DNA from: Planctomycetota bacterium
GTDB taxonomy: Bacteria; Planctomycetota; Phycisphaerae; Phycisphaerales; SM1A02
Assembly (NCBI GenBank): GCA_003671025.1
Contig: QWPW01000009.1
Span: 28,416-92,415, forward strand
Direction: 5' to 3'
Length of the DNA: 64,000 nucleotides
A model generated the notes under the pieces. That model was given only the letters and a program-made list of their open reading frames with translations, was not told where the DNA came from and ran no database searches. Of the stretch, positions 16,501-24,116 are shown in pieces. Position 1 is the stretch's first letter. Every line of letters begins with the position of its first letter. A program made the position numbers and the translations under genes.

Positions 16501-17275
16501 GCGTCGTCGCGGTGTTCGCGGCGAGGCAATCGCGTCGCCACGCGGCATCCATGAAGGTCTGCCGCATGAGCGCGTACGAGCCCATCAAACTCGAAGGAAA
16601 GCGACTATCGCGATCCCCCCGCGCGCCCGGCGCGAACGGAGTCGACGGAGTGCTCACGCCGGGAGTTACTGGTGTTTGTCCCATGAATTGGCTGAAATCC
16701 CGTGTCACTGGTCCGACGAGTTGAACGGTCACGCCACCAAGTTCGCGCGCGAGCACGCGCTCGGAAGTTTTCGCGAGCAGACGAAGGTCCGAGCTTCCAC
16801 GAAAGATTCCGTCTTCCGGAAGCAATCGTGCGATGGTGAAACCTTGCGCGCGCAGCGACTCGAGCGTCGCATCGGGAATGATTAGCGCAGTGCCGGAAAC
16901 TTCAGGCGTGACGTTCTGATTCCAATGCGCACCCACCGCGCGCAGCGCAGCACTTTGCGCTTCAGTGGAGTCGATCACCAGCGCGCTCTCGATGAATCCT
17001 GCGAACACCGTTTTGCCCGCACCATCGAAGACGCGGTAGCCCGCGGGTGTCGCGATCTCCGCGCCAATCGCTTCGATGATTCCATCGCGAATCAAAATCG
17101 TTGCCTTCTCAAGCGTGACCCCTGGCGAAACCAGCACCTTTGCGCCAACGATTGCGCAGCGCGCAGCGTCACTGGGTCGCATACCGACGACGGGTGCTTG
17201 TTGCGCAGAAAGTGTGGTGAGTGGAACGGCGGTAACGGCGAGCGTGAGAAACGCACAGGCGCGGGGCAATTGCAT
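13562..17275 (-). CDS. 1237-residue exported double amidohydrolase
   Basis: A signal peptide (CAFLTLAVTAVPLTTLSAQQ) is followed by two amidohydrolase modules. Module 1 (~25-480) has the sandwich and barrel (ILIRDGIIEAIGAEI, LTKDQALAALTTTPAKLLG) but lacks an HxH motif. A long Lys/Asp/Ala-rich linker (~500-760) carries DDTKTDAKTDAKNDD-type repeats and an Arg/Gly patch. Module 2 (~770-1150) keeps the metal motif GLIDCHSHTGIS and ends with FVLWSGDPLSAFT. The C-terminus has a Gly/Arg-rich stretch and a Cys pair (GDCGCGET). It is likely a periplasmic cyclic-amidase or peptidase-like hydrolase, with module 1 structural. Confidence 0.92.
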   Translation of the reverse strand: MQLPRACAFLTLAVTAVPLTTLSAQQAPVVGMRPSDAARCAIVGAKVLVSPGVTLEKATILIRDGIIEAIGAEIATPAGYRVFDGAGKTVFAGFIESALVIDSTEAQSAALRAVGAHWNQNVTPEVSGTALIIPDATLESLRAQGFTIARLLPEDGIFRGSSDLRLLAKTSERVLARELGGVTVQLVGPVTRDFSQFMGQTPVTPGVSTPSTPFAPGARGDRDSRFPSSLMGSYALMRQTFMDAAWRRDCLAANTATTLPVEDQNALDALQPLLAGTHGIIIDASDELEAARMMRLAQAQAPNAPLTVLGSGLEFRGQQELVALAANMHAAFIIPIEFPQAPDLVSPMASDSMSLRDLMTWRYAPTNPKRLIEAGSTVVLSSHRMSDKSGFRRKLADAITHGLTKDQALAALTTTPAKLLGIDARAGTIEAGKIANLIIAAGDPFDAETKFEGIFVAGAPVMLPPDAPVLAAGSFTVTALDTTAKPLAKDLRIVLDPKDSSLKAKWTPEAPAADAKPVEAAAVEVAKPVEDVTKPATNNDAPASDAANAESKVEEKKDVAGSATAKRAGISDGRAWGMFDGAPFGFEGEIRVSLAGTGATATMTIETATGARAAFALVRVVEEAKKDDTKTDAKTDAKNDDVKKDDAAPAAVIVDANNPSEPTTQDTKTSDAAVTDDNATPSPNADRPARDQRGGRGMRGQRGGDGNAPSKIGEAGKNGEASDEKKPDERETLWKDVLPFPFGEYGRIEKPLAGTVVVKDATVWTLGAQGIIKDGDMLIRDGKIIEVALDIAVPEGATVIDGKGKHITPGLIDCHSHTGISGGVNEGSQSCTAEVWIGDCIDPTDINWYRQLAGGLVAVNQLHGSANPIGGRNSVVKIRWGEGAEAFRFEGAPSGIKFALGENVTRSSSRYPSSRMGVKTFLQDSFLAAREYRARQVTYAAAPVATRGLPPRTDLELETLAEILEGSRLVHCHSYRQDEILMLLRTAEQFGFRVATLQHVLEGYKLAGEIAKHGAGASSFSDWWAYKVEVMDAIPWNGALMHKAGVLVSFNSDSDELARRLNMEAAKAVRYGGLSPEEALKLVTLNPAKQLKIDARTGSLEVGKDADFVLWSGDPLSAFTHCDETWIDGARRYSRIEDDAVHAQVIRTRGELIAKATTASDRAGAGARAGGGGAAGGPGGGGGRRGRGAPTLMERMLESREDTIWLRIARGMEPLPKNPGDCGCGETDAVPVEELRN

Positions 17276-17572
17276 GGGGCGAATCGTACTCAGAGGCTCA
17301 GCAACGAGTGCGTGCTCAGGCTCGAAGCGCGATGGGTCGAACGCAGCACGATCCGCACAAAAAACCTCGCCGCGAACGCTTTGGGCAACGCAGCGATCAC
17401 CGAGTGAATCGATGGCTCATACGAGCCAGAACGGAGGCGCTCAACGATGAGAGGAGCAACTCCAATGAACTACGAATTGAGTTGGCAACAGCGTCAGTCG
17501 ATGACATAATCAACCTGTCCATCAACCCGACGCGAGCTCCGACTATTCGGAGCCGCCATTGCAGGAGCACTC
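17276..17572. other. 297-bp divergent intergenic region
   Basis: This gap must hold the promoters of the leftward amidohydrolase and the rightward HNH gene. An SD-like ggag at 17564-17567 sits close before the TTG at 17573. I see no further feature. Confidence 0.5.
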
Positions 17573-18442
17573 TTGTATTACGACCCAAAGCTCGAGACCG
17601 GCGGCGCCTATCTGCTCACGTGGAAGCCTGATTTCGTGAGTGGGGATCTGAAATCAATGGTGCAAAAATTTGAGCGAGGCACACTCGGTATCTGCAGGTG
17701 GTCCACCGGCGGCACCAAGTGGATGCAGCCTGGCGCACCGTTCTTCTTTCTGCTTCAGGGCCTTGTCGATCCGGGCATCATTGGGTGGGGTCGAATTCGA
17801 AGCCAAGTCCGCCAAGATAAGCACTGGGATCTGGCGAGGCGCAAGGTCGGCATTCTGTCGAACTATGTGGACGTCGAGTTCAGCTTCCTGACCAAGCACA
17901 ACAGCGATGAGGCCATCTCGCGGAAAGCGCTTCTCGAAGATCAACGCACCAAAGACGGGCAATGGAACACCCAATCCAGCGGCACTCGACTCAAGACCAA
18001 GGTCGCCGAGGGTGTTCGGCAGTTGTTCAATGATCGGTGCGTGAAGATTCCCACGCTCGATGCGCTTCCCGACGTGAAGCAGCGCAGCACGGAGTATTTC
18101 CTTGAGGGTGCTGCGAAGCTGGTTCAGATGACTCGCCATGAGCGATCCACAGCTGCGAGGGTTGCGTGCATCGAGCATTACGGCTGCGTGTGCCAAGCTT
18201 GCAAATTCGACTTTGGTCTCTTCTACGGACCCGAGGCTGACGGCATGATCGAGGTTCACCATCTGCGCCCCATCAGCCAAGAGCGCAAGACGTCACGGGT
18301 GAATCCGACGCGGGATCTCGTACCACTGTGCGCGAACTGCCATCGGGTCGCTCACATGCATGGACGGAACGAGGAGCCGATTTCCATCAAACGATTGCAA
18401 GCCATGGTCAAGCGGTCTAAGAGCAACGAAGCATCGCGCTGA
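17573..18442 (+). CDS. EVE/PUA-like–HNH endonuclease, candidate modification-dependent restriction enzyme
   Basis: The 289-residue protein has an N-terminal EVE-like domain (~10-105): AYLLTWKPDFV, ICRWSTGG, then FFFLLQGLVDPGIIGWG and YVDVEFSFL, the pattern of the aromatic-cage PUA/EVE family that reads modified bases. After WNTQSSG there is a helical linker, then an HNH domain (~205-275): CQAC, EVHHLRPIS and DLVPLCANCHRVAH with paired Cys zinc ligands. EVE–HNH fusions are a known layout of type IV (5-methylcytosine- or hypermodification-dependent) restriction enzymes, so phage defence is the likely role. The start is an inferred TTG at 17573; in-frame stop at 17507. Confidence 0.85.
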   Translation: MYYDPKLETGGAYLLTWKPDFVSGDLKSMVQKFERGTLGICRWSTGGTKWMQPGAPFFFLLQGLVDPGIIGWGRIRSQVRQDKHWDLARRKVGILSNYVDVEFSFLTKHNSDEAISRKALLEDQRTKDGQWNTQSSGTRLKTKVAEGVRQLFNDRCVKIPTLDALPDVKQRSTEYFLEGAAKLVQMTRHERSTAARVACIEHYGCVCQACKFDFGLFYGPEADGMIEVHHLRPISQERKTSRVNPTRDLVPLCANCHRVAHMHGRNEEPISIKRLQAMVKRSKSNEASR

Positions 18443-18516
18443 GGCTTGATTTCGCTTGAAAACGGCTGCGCGCAGCGATTCGTTCGCGCGAGTCAATCCC
18501 GCAAATCCAAAAAAGA

Positions 18517-18552
18517 AAACCCCGCGCGGGCAAAGGTGCCGGCGCGGGGTTT
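18517..18552 (+). terminator. bidirectional terminator between HNH gene and flgM
   Basis: aaaccccgcgc (18517-18527) pairs with gcgcggggttt (18542-18552) around a 14-nt loop. A-rich sequence precedes and T residues follow, so it can serve both the HNH gene and the convergent flgM-like gene. Confidence 0.8.
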
Positions 18553-18641
18553 GAGTTTCGAGTGGTCTGTGCGAGCTGGCTTTGAATCACTCACACCACA
18601 TGAGTGACACGCGACTGATCTCGCACCAACTTCGCTTCACT

Positions 18642-18947
18642 TCACATCACATCATCAAGCATGCTCTGCACAGCGGTCGCAAGTCGCTCATCGTTATCGA
18701 GTGTTCCGTTGGCAATCGAGGCTTTCGCAGCGGCGACTTTGCTTTCGCGAATCGCGGGGAGGCGATTCATTTCGCCGAGCCAACGCGCTACTTCAGAGAC
18801 TTCGACTCGGTCACCCATTGTGCGGGTTGGCGTGGCCGTTGTCGTGTCCATCATGCGGGGTGCCGCAGGATCTACACTCTGACGCACGCCTGTTGCGTAC
18901 GCCGAACTCAGACTTGACTTTCCGCCGATGTTTCCGATTTCAGACAT
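18642..18947 (-). CDS. flgM: FlgM-like anti-sigma factor
   Basis: The 101-residue protein has the FlgM C-terminal signature: RVEVSEVARWLGEMNRLP, then IRESKVAAAKASIANGTLD and ERLATAVQSMLDDV. In the family this helical half binds sigma-28 (FliA) and is released by export through the flagellar hook-basal body. The N-terminal half (SEIGNIGGKSSLSSAYATG) is disordered, also as in FlgM. ATG at 18947 is used. No other flagellar gene lies in this window, so it is an orphan here. Confidence 0.8.
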   Translation of the reverse strand: MSEIGNIGGKSSLSSAYATGVRQSVDPAAPRMMDTTTATPTRTMGDRVEVSEVARWLGEMNRLPAIRESKVAAAKASIANGTLDNDERLATAVQSMLDDVM

Positions 18948-19309
18948 TGCAAACTCCTTCGAAGTGAACGCCGCGAACATGTTCGTCACGCCACTCTATA
19001 CATGAGGCCAAACCGTCCTGGTTGTGGTTCTCATCTTTGGTACTAAACCAGTGGGTTGAGAGCTCGAACCACGCGATGCCGAGCTCTGCATCCTGCCCAC
19101 AACTTCATCGGCGAATTCGAACGCACAGCATGAACGATCGCTCCTCAAGGAACACTCACCTAAGTCTTTATCTTTCAACGACTTTCGCGCGCGAATAGGC
19201 AACTTGCCCAATTAGATTCTCGTCCACTTGCAAGTGGTCAGTAAATAAGCCGCCAAGACCGCTTCGCAAGTGTCATTATCAGACGATTCAACTATCACCA
19301 AGGCAAACC
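18948..19309. other. 362-bp divergent intergenic region, nothing recognised
   Basis: This gap separates the leftward flgM-like gene from the rightward lipoprotein. I see no convincing reading frame, hairpin or repeat in it. It probably holds both promoters. Confidence 0.5.
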
Positions 19310-20326
19310 ATGCTTGTACACGCGCACAATCTTCCTCGTCTGCTCTGGGTCGCGTTGATTTCTGCATGTTGCGCGCACGTTGTCGCCTGCGGCGAGGGCG
19401 CGACAACGACCAAGCAAAAGCAACTCACATCGAACGCGACATCGTCGTCTTCGAACGGACTCGAATTGCTCGATCCCGCAGACGATGTGATGGCAGGTGT
19501 GGGCGAGAGTCCAACTCAAACGAACACTCTTGCGAACCCAACTAACAAGGCAGCGACGCGCGCGCCGCAAAGCAAGGGCGCTGCGACTTCGAGCAACGCC
19601 ACATCGAATGCGAATTCCAAGAATGTAAGTTCCAAGGGTCGCTGGTCGGTGATGCTGCAAACGTTTTCGCAACCGGATCATGTCGATCGCGCCGCAGCAT
19701 TTCGTGCGCAACTCGTGCGTGAGTATCCAGAACTTGCAGGTGCAACTTCGCGTCGAGTCGGCAAAGGATCGGCGATTGTGCTCGGTCGTTTCGAGTCACC
19801 CGATGACATGGCCGCGCAAGCGGAGCTCAAGCGCGTCAAAGCGATTCAACGTCAAGGGCAACGACCGTTCGGCGGATCGATGTTGATTCGCACGGCGACC
19901 GACGACGCGTCGATCGTGATCAAGCCGTTTGATCTGCGCAACCTGCGCGCGAAGTACCCCAAGGTGCGACCACTGTTTAGTTTGCAAGTGGCTGCGTGGT
20001 CGACCTTCAATGAGAAGGGTGTCGACTACGCGCCGATGCGCGTCAACGCGGAGCGATACTGCGCAGAGTTGCGCGCCAAAGGACACGACGCGTGGTTTCA
20101 TCACGATGAAGACAGCGAGACGAGCGTGGTCACGGTGGGTATGTTTGACCGCCGTGCCTACGACGCGCAGTCGACGTTGTTTTCTGCTGAGGTCGAAGAT
20201 TTGATGCGGCAATTCCCTGCAAATCTGCTCAACGGCGAACCACTGCTCGTTCCCGTCGATGCGTCGAACCCTTCAGGGAAGACCAAGGCACAACCGTGTC
20301 GCTTGGTCGAAGTGCCCGAGACGTGA
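19310..20326 (+). CDS. lipoprotein with SPOR-like repeats
   Basis: The 338-residue protein starts with a signal peptide and lipobox (LISACCAHVVACGEG). A Ser/Thr/Asn-rich spacer (~30-110) follows. Two SPOR-like units come next: RWSVMLQTFSQPDHVDRAAAF…IVLGRFESPDDMAAQAEL at ~110-170, and FSLQVAAWSTFNEKG…SVVTVGMFDRRAYDA at ~225-300. SPOR domains bind denuded peptidoglycan, so a septal or cell-wall location is likely. It is followed 75 nt later by holB, possibly in the same transcript. Confidence 0.75.
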   Translation: MLVHAHNLPRLLWVALISACCAHVVACGEGATTTKQKQLTSNATSSSSNGLELLDPADDVMAGVGESPTQTNTLANPTNKAATRAPQSKGAATSSNATSNANSKNVSSKGRWSVMLQTFSQPDHVDRAAAFRAQLVREYPELAGATSRRVGKGSAIVLGRFESPDDMAAQAELKRVKAIQRQGQRPFGGSMLIRTATDDASIVIKPFDLRNLRAKYPKVRPLFSLQVAAWSTFNEKGVDYAPMRVNAERYCAELRAKGHDAWFHHDEDSETSVVTVGMFDRRAYDAQSTLFSAEVEDLMRQFPANLLNGEPLLVPVDASNPSGKTKAQPCRLVEVPET

Positions 20327-20401
20327 TTGGGTTGCGTGCGCGTGTTGGCATAGTCATGAGCGGAGATTCAGCGCGCGCAACTCTCGTACCATGGACTGTG
20401 C

Positions 20402-21583
20402 ATGGCGAAGCGCGCGACAACTACTGCAGCAGACAAAGCGCCCAGTCGCGTTGTCCGCTCGCGCATCGGTGATCAAGCACCAGTCACGCAAGCGCGTCCC
20501 GTTCATCACGATGGTCCGGTGCTCTTCGGGCAAGACGCGGCGACCTCGCAACTCACGCACGCGATTCGCTCGGGTCACATGCATCACGCGTGGATTCTCT
20601 TTGGACCGTGCGGCGTGGGAAAGTGCACCGCTGCGCTGGAGTGCGCGCGATTGCTCCTCGACGGCGAAGTGAACCCGTCGCATCTCGATGAGTTCAAGGC
20701 GCCACGCAACACGCGCGTCGCGGAACTGATCGATGCGCAATCGCATCCTGATCTCCACATCGTGCGCAAGGAACGCGCGGAATCCTCGTCGATCAAAGAA
20801 CTGCGCGATCGCAAGCAAACCAACATTCCACTTGATCTCTTGCGCGAGCTCATGATCGGCGGCGCGGTGAGCGACGGCAAGAGTTTCGATTCGCCAGTGT
20901 GGCGCAGTCCCTACATGGGACATCACAAAGTGTTCATCATTGACGAAGCGGAACTGCTCGATCCTTACGGGCAAAACGCGTTGTTGAAGACGCTCGAAGA
21001 GCCACCCGCGGGCACCTACATCTTTCTGGTCACCACCCAGGAAGAGCGGCTTTTGCCCACGATTCGCAGTCGCTGCCAACGCGTGGGGTTCCGCGCAGTC
21101 AACGCATGGGCGATGGACGCGTGGTTTGATCGCTATGAAATTCCCGTTGAGGCACGCGCATGGCTCGCCGAGTTTTGTGACGGCGCGCCCGGCACTGCTG
21201 AGTTGGCTCATCGCAATGGATTGCGAGCGTGGAGCGACGAACTGCTGCCGCGTTTTTCCACCATCGAAGAAGGACGCTTCGACGCAACGCTCGCCGATCG
21301 CTTGGGCGAATTGGTCAGCGAGTTCGCGGAGCGCATGGTCAAAGAAAATCCCAAGGGCTCCAAGGAAGCGGCGAATCGCTTGGGCACGCGATGCTTGCTC
21401 TTGACCGTTGCCGCGCGATTACGCGCGCAACTATCAGGAGCCGCGCAACGCAAGGACATCGAAATGATCGCGCGCGTGGCGCAACGCGTGGAGTTGGTTT
21501 CCGCGCTCGAACGCGAAGTGCGCTCGAATGTGAATCTCAAACATGCGCTCGCGAATCTCGTCGCGCAGTGGGGTGTCATGTGA
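20402..21583 (+). CDS. holB: DNA polymerase III delta-prime-type clamp-loader subunit
   Basis: The 393-residue protein has the AAA+ clamp-loader layout: SQLTHAIRSGHMHHAWILFGP with Walker A GPCGVGKCT, the sensor region YGQNALLKTLEEPPAGTYIFLV, and the SRC box RSRCQRVGF. As DnaX/HolB subunits, these proteins load the sliding clamp at primed DNA in the cytoplasm. The SRC-like and NALLKTLEEP motifs favour delta-prime (HolB) over gamma/tau (DnaX). A CYTH gene overlaps its stop codon by 4 nt. Confidence 0.93.
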   Translation: MAKRATTTAADKAPSRVVRSRIGDQAPVTQARPVHHDGPVLFGQDAATSQLTHAIRSGHMHHAWILFGPCGVGKCTAALECARLLLDGEVNPSHLDEFKAPRNTRVAELIDAQSHPDLHIVRKERAESSSIKELRDRKQTNIPLDLLRELMIGGAVSDGKSFDSPVWRSPYMGHHKVFIIDEAELLDPYGQNALLKTLEEPPAGTYIFLVTTQEERLLPTIRSRCQRVGFRAVNAWAMDAWFDRYEIPVEARAWLAEFCDGAPGTAELAHRNGLRAWSDELLPRFSTIEEGRFDATLADRLGELVSEFAERMVKENPKGSKEAANRLGTRCLLLTVAARLRAQLSGAAQRKDIEMIARVAQRVELVSALEREVRSNVNLKHALANLVAQWGVM

Positions 21584-22143
21584 GTGACGCGCACGCGAGC
21601 CACGGTCGCGAGATCGAACGCGTGTGGGTTTTGCGAGAAATGCCAGTGATTCCGCACAACGCAGAGATTTGGGAGATCGAGCAGGGATATCTCGCGGCAA
21701 CCGATGCGCATGAACACGCGCGTGCTAACGACGGCGATTCACCTGCGCCGTTGACTGGTCGTTTGCGACGAGTCGAAGATTCCTCCGGCGCGTCGCGCTA
21801 CTTCCACACCGTCAAGACCGGATCAGGACTCGTGCGCATCGAGCATGAACGCGAGCTGTCGCGCGCAGAGTTTGATGCGGCGTGGCCGCACACCGAAGGC
21901 AGTCGATTGACCAAGACGCGCTCGCGTGTGCGTTGCAGCGGAGAAGGCGGCGAAACGCTGGTGTGGGAGATCGATCGCTTTCACGCATTGCCGCTGGTGA
22001 TGGCGGAAGTCGAGCTCACGAGCGAAACACAACGCGCGCCATTTCCATCGTGGCTTGCGCCGCTGATCGTGAAGGAAGTCACGCTTGATGCGCGCTATCG
22101 CAACTCGTCGCTTGTGTTCAAGGGGATGCCGCGCGAGGCTTAA
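21580..22143 (+). CDS. CYTH-domain protein
   Basis: The 187-residue protein starts at a GTG that overlaps the holB stop (GTGA). It has the alternating acidic/basic pattern of CYTH (adenylate cyclase CyaB/thiamine triphosphatase) tunnels: REIERVWVLREMP, EIEQGYL, YFHTVKTGSGLVRIEHE, LVWEIDRF, MAEVELTSE. The usual ExExK is altered (EIERVW), so the Lys is missing. CYTH enzymes act on triphosphates or inorganic tripolyphosphate; the substrate here is unknown. Coupling to holB suggests co-expression, not a shared function. Confidence 0.85.
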   Translation: MSDAHASHGREIERVWVLREMPVIPHNAEIWEIEQGYLAATDAHEHARANDGDSPAPLTGRLRRVEDSSGASRYFHTVKTGSGLVRIEHERELSRAEFDAAWPHTEGSRLTKTRSRVRCSGEGGETLVWEIDRFHALPLVMAEVELTSETQRAPFPSWLAPLIVKEVTLDARYRNSSLVFKGMPREA

Positions 22144-22175
22144 TGAGAGCCGCGTGTGCGTGAGCCATGCGGCGA

Positions 22176-23129
22176 CTAGCGCAAATCTTTCGCTTGCGGC
22201 AGATCGCTCAACGTGGCGATGCCGAACACGCGCAGAAACTCAGGAGTCGTGCCGTACAACATGGGGCGACCGACCTCTTCAGCGCGTCCGACGATCTTGA
22301 CCAGTCGGCGTTCCATGAGGCTCTTGAGAATCTCGCCGCACGCGACGCCGCGAATCGCTTCGAGTTGTGCGCGCAGCATCGGTTGGCGATAGGCGATGAT
22401 CGCCAGTGTTTCCAACGCGGCTTGCGAGAGTCGCGTTTGCGCGCGCGCGCCCTTCATGCGCATCAACACCGGTCCGTAGGCCGCGATGGTGAGCATCTGA
22501 CGGCCACCGGCAAGACTCTCGATGCGAAACGCGCGATTGCCATCGGCGTACTGGCGATTGAGCGTGTCGACGGCTTCGCGCACGAGTCGCAACGCCTCGC
22601 GTCGACGCCCCGCGATGGCCGCGCTTTCGCGTGAAGCGATGTTTGACGGCGCGCCTTCAGTCGTTTCGACGGCTCCCGCGTCGCTGTCACTCTCTTTGCC
22701 CGCGCGCCTCTCTGTGGCGACGGCTGCAGGCACGAGCCCGAGGACTTCGGCGATGCGACCATCCGAAATCGGGCGATCGGCAAGGAGAATCGCGGCCTCG
22801 ACGCGCAGCGGAAACGGCATCGCAAACGAGGGCAACTCGGGATCGTCAAGATTGATTTCGAAGAGCGAAGGGTGATCCGCTTCAGGCGTTTGCGCAGATT
22901 TGCGCCGACGCTTGGGCGCGCGCTCGGGCGAAGCGGTCGCCGCGGAAGCATCTGCATCGATGGTGCTTTCCGAAGTCGGCGCGTTCGATTCGTCGGTCGA
23001 TTCATCGGTTGAATCGCCGGTCGAATCGTCAGTCGAATCGCCGTCACTCGCGGCGTTTGCAGTCGGCGCGTCCGTGCCGATGGTGGCGAGGACCTCGTCA
23101 GTCGTCGCGCTCGCTTCATGCTCAATCAT
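22176..23129 (-). CDS. scpB: segregation and condensation protein B
   Basis: ScpB is the kleisin-associated subunit of the SMC–ScpA complex that compacts and segregates chromosomes. The C-terminal ~220 residues contain two winged-helix domains: PLRVEAAILLADRPISDGRIAEVLG, RAFRIESLAGGRQMLTIA, and SQAALETLAIIAYRQPMLRAQ with IEAIRGV-like context, ending RPMLYGTTPEFLRVFGI. The first ~100 residues are an unusual Ser/Thr/Asp-rich acidic tail (DSTDDSTGDSTDESTDES) not found in most ScpB proteins. No scpA is visible nearby. It is convergent with the CYTH gene, 32 nt apart. Confidence 0.94.
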   Translation of the reverse strand: MIEHEASATTDEVLATIGTDAPTANAASDGDSTDDSTGDSTDESTDESNAPTSESTIDADASAATASPERAPKRRRKSAQTPEADHPSLFEINLDDPELPSFAMPFPLRVEAAILLADRPISDGRIAEVLGLVPAAVATERRAGKESDSDAGAVETTEGAPSNIASRESAAIAGRRREALRLVREAVDTLNRQYADGNRAFRIESLAGGRQMLTIAAYGPVLMRMKGARAQTRLSQAALETLAIIAYRQPMLRAQLEAIRGVACGEILKSLMERRLVKIVGRAEEVGRPMLYGTTPEFLRVFGIATLSDLPQAKDLR

Positions 23130-23255
23130 GGGGCGCAGAGTACCACAGCACTCACGCGAATCTTGTGCGAAAACCGCGGCAAAACGCTGCGAATTGCTGC
23201 GCGAATCGATAAGCGAGTTGGTGTTGCGCGCTGATCACGCGCGTTGCGAAAAATT

Positions 23256-23666
23256 TCAGCGGCGCGTCGAACGCGCGATCGAGACGCGTGCTCGTGCGAG
23301 TCGTTGACGATGCTCGTTGTCGACGCGCTCGCTTGGCGTGCCGCGCGTGAGTGCCGAGGCGTTCGCATCGGCGAGCTCTTTGTCGGCGGCTGTTGCATCG
23401 ATGGCGGCAGGAAGCGTGACGCCGTCCGCGAGAATCGTGAGCGTGCCACCGTTCATCTGCGCGAATCCGCGATCGAGGAGAAAGACGTCGGCCGCGCCGG
23501 AGCCCTTCTCGATACGCAGACTGCCTTCGCCAAGACGCACCAGAAACGGCGCGGCGCCGGGCATCACGCCGCGTTGTCCATCCCACGCCGAAAACTCGAC
23601 ATAGGTCGCGTCGCAATCAAGGACGCTTTCAGTGGGGGTAACAACGGTGCAGCGCAGTCCAGCCAT
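23256..23666 (-). CDS. atpC: F-type ATP synthase epsilon subunit (orphan)
   Basis: The 136-residue protein has the AtpC beta-sandwich: LRCTVVTPTESVLDCDATYVEF, DGQRGVMPGAAPFLVRLGEGSLRI, GFAQMNGGTLTILAD, followed by a helical C-terminus rich in Ala/Arg. It belongs to the rotor stalk of F1 and restrains ATP hydrolysis. Normally atpC follows atpD, but here it stands between scpB and an intergenic region, with no other atp gene in the window. It is likely a functional gene separated from the atp operon, though a second copy elsewhere cannot be excluded. Confidence 0.88.
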   Translation of the reverse strand: MAGLRCTVVTPTESVLDCDATYVEFSAWDGQRGVMPGAAPFLVRLGEGSLRIEKGSGAADVFLLDRGFAQMNGGTLTILADGVTLPAAIDATAADKELADANASALTRGTPSERVDNEHRQRLARARVSIARSTRR

Positions 23667-23814
23667 GGGGGGCGAATAGTACGGGCAAGGCCGCGCGGGC
23701 TCAAGTCACTCGGCGGTGGGTGGTGGATCGGTCCGGAGATTGCACAACGCAAACGCGTGGCGACGAGCGACGATCAATCGCTTCATGCGCGGAACGAGGG
23801 CTGAGTCGTTCGAC

Positions 23815-23860
23815 CAAAAAAGACGCCGCCCAAACTCGACTTGCATCGGGTTCGGGCGGC
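23815..23860 (-). terminator. intrinsic terminator, leftward
   Basis: On the minus strand gccgccc (23854-23860) pairs with gggcggc (23825-23831) and is followed by the T-run opposite the A-run at 23815-23820. It probably ends the transcript of the PEP-CTERM-like gene, about 260 nt after its stop. Confidence 0.6.
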
Positions 23861-24030
23861 GGGCGGAAAGGGACACTGTGAGCGATTTGCGCGTCGTGAG
23901 CGATGCTTTCGCATCAATCACGGGCGCGTATTCGGAACGGCGCGAATCACTCTCCGAGGATTGGCGGCGTTCCAGTGTCCTAGTGCCTCTGGCCTGAGGT
24001 CCCTCATGGATCTCAGTGTGTTGCCAGGGC

Positions 24031-24070
24031 TCCCTTGCGGGATTGCGGGGTCCCTTTCGGGATTGTGCTG
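24031..24070. repeat. two imperfect 20-bp tandem units
   Basis: tcccttgcgggattgcgggg at 24031-24050 is followed directly by tccctttcgggattgtgctg. It lies downstream of the PEP-CTERM-like gene. Confidence 0.6.
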
Positions 24071-24116
24071 ATGTGCGTTCGAGACGTCTTTGGTTGTCTC
24101 GAGCGCGATGATTGAT

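Larger units (their letters stand above)
23667..24116. other. 450-bp intergenic region
   Basis: The gap holds a leftward terminator-like hairpin (23815-23860) and a pair of imperfect 20-bp repeats (24031-24070). Short open frames occur but none looks coding. Confidence 0.55.

Noticed and set aside
14687..16885. A 732-codon open frame on the + strand opposite the double amidohydrolase.
   Set aside because: Its translation is Arg/His-rich with no domain, and the opposite frame has clear amidohydrolase motifs and a signal peptide.
23706..23997. Short overlapping frames on both strands between atpC and the PEP-CTERM-like gene.
   Set aside because: Arg-rich composition, no start context, and a terminator hairpin inside them.
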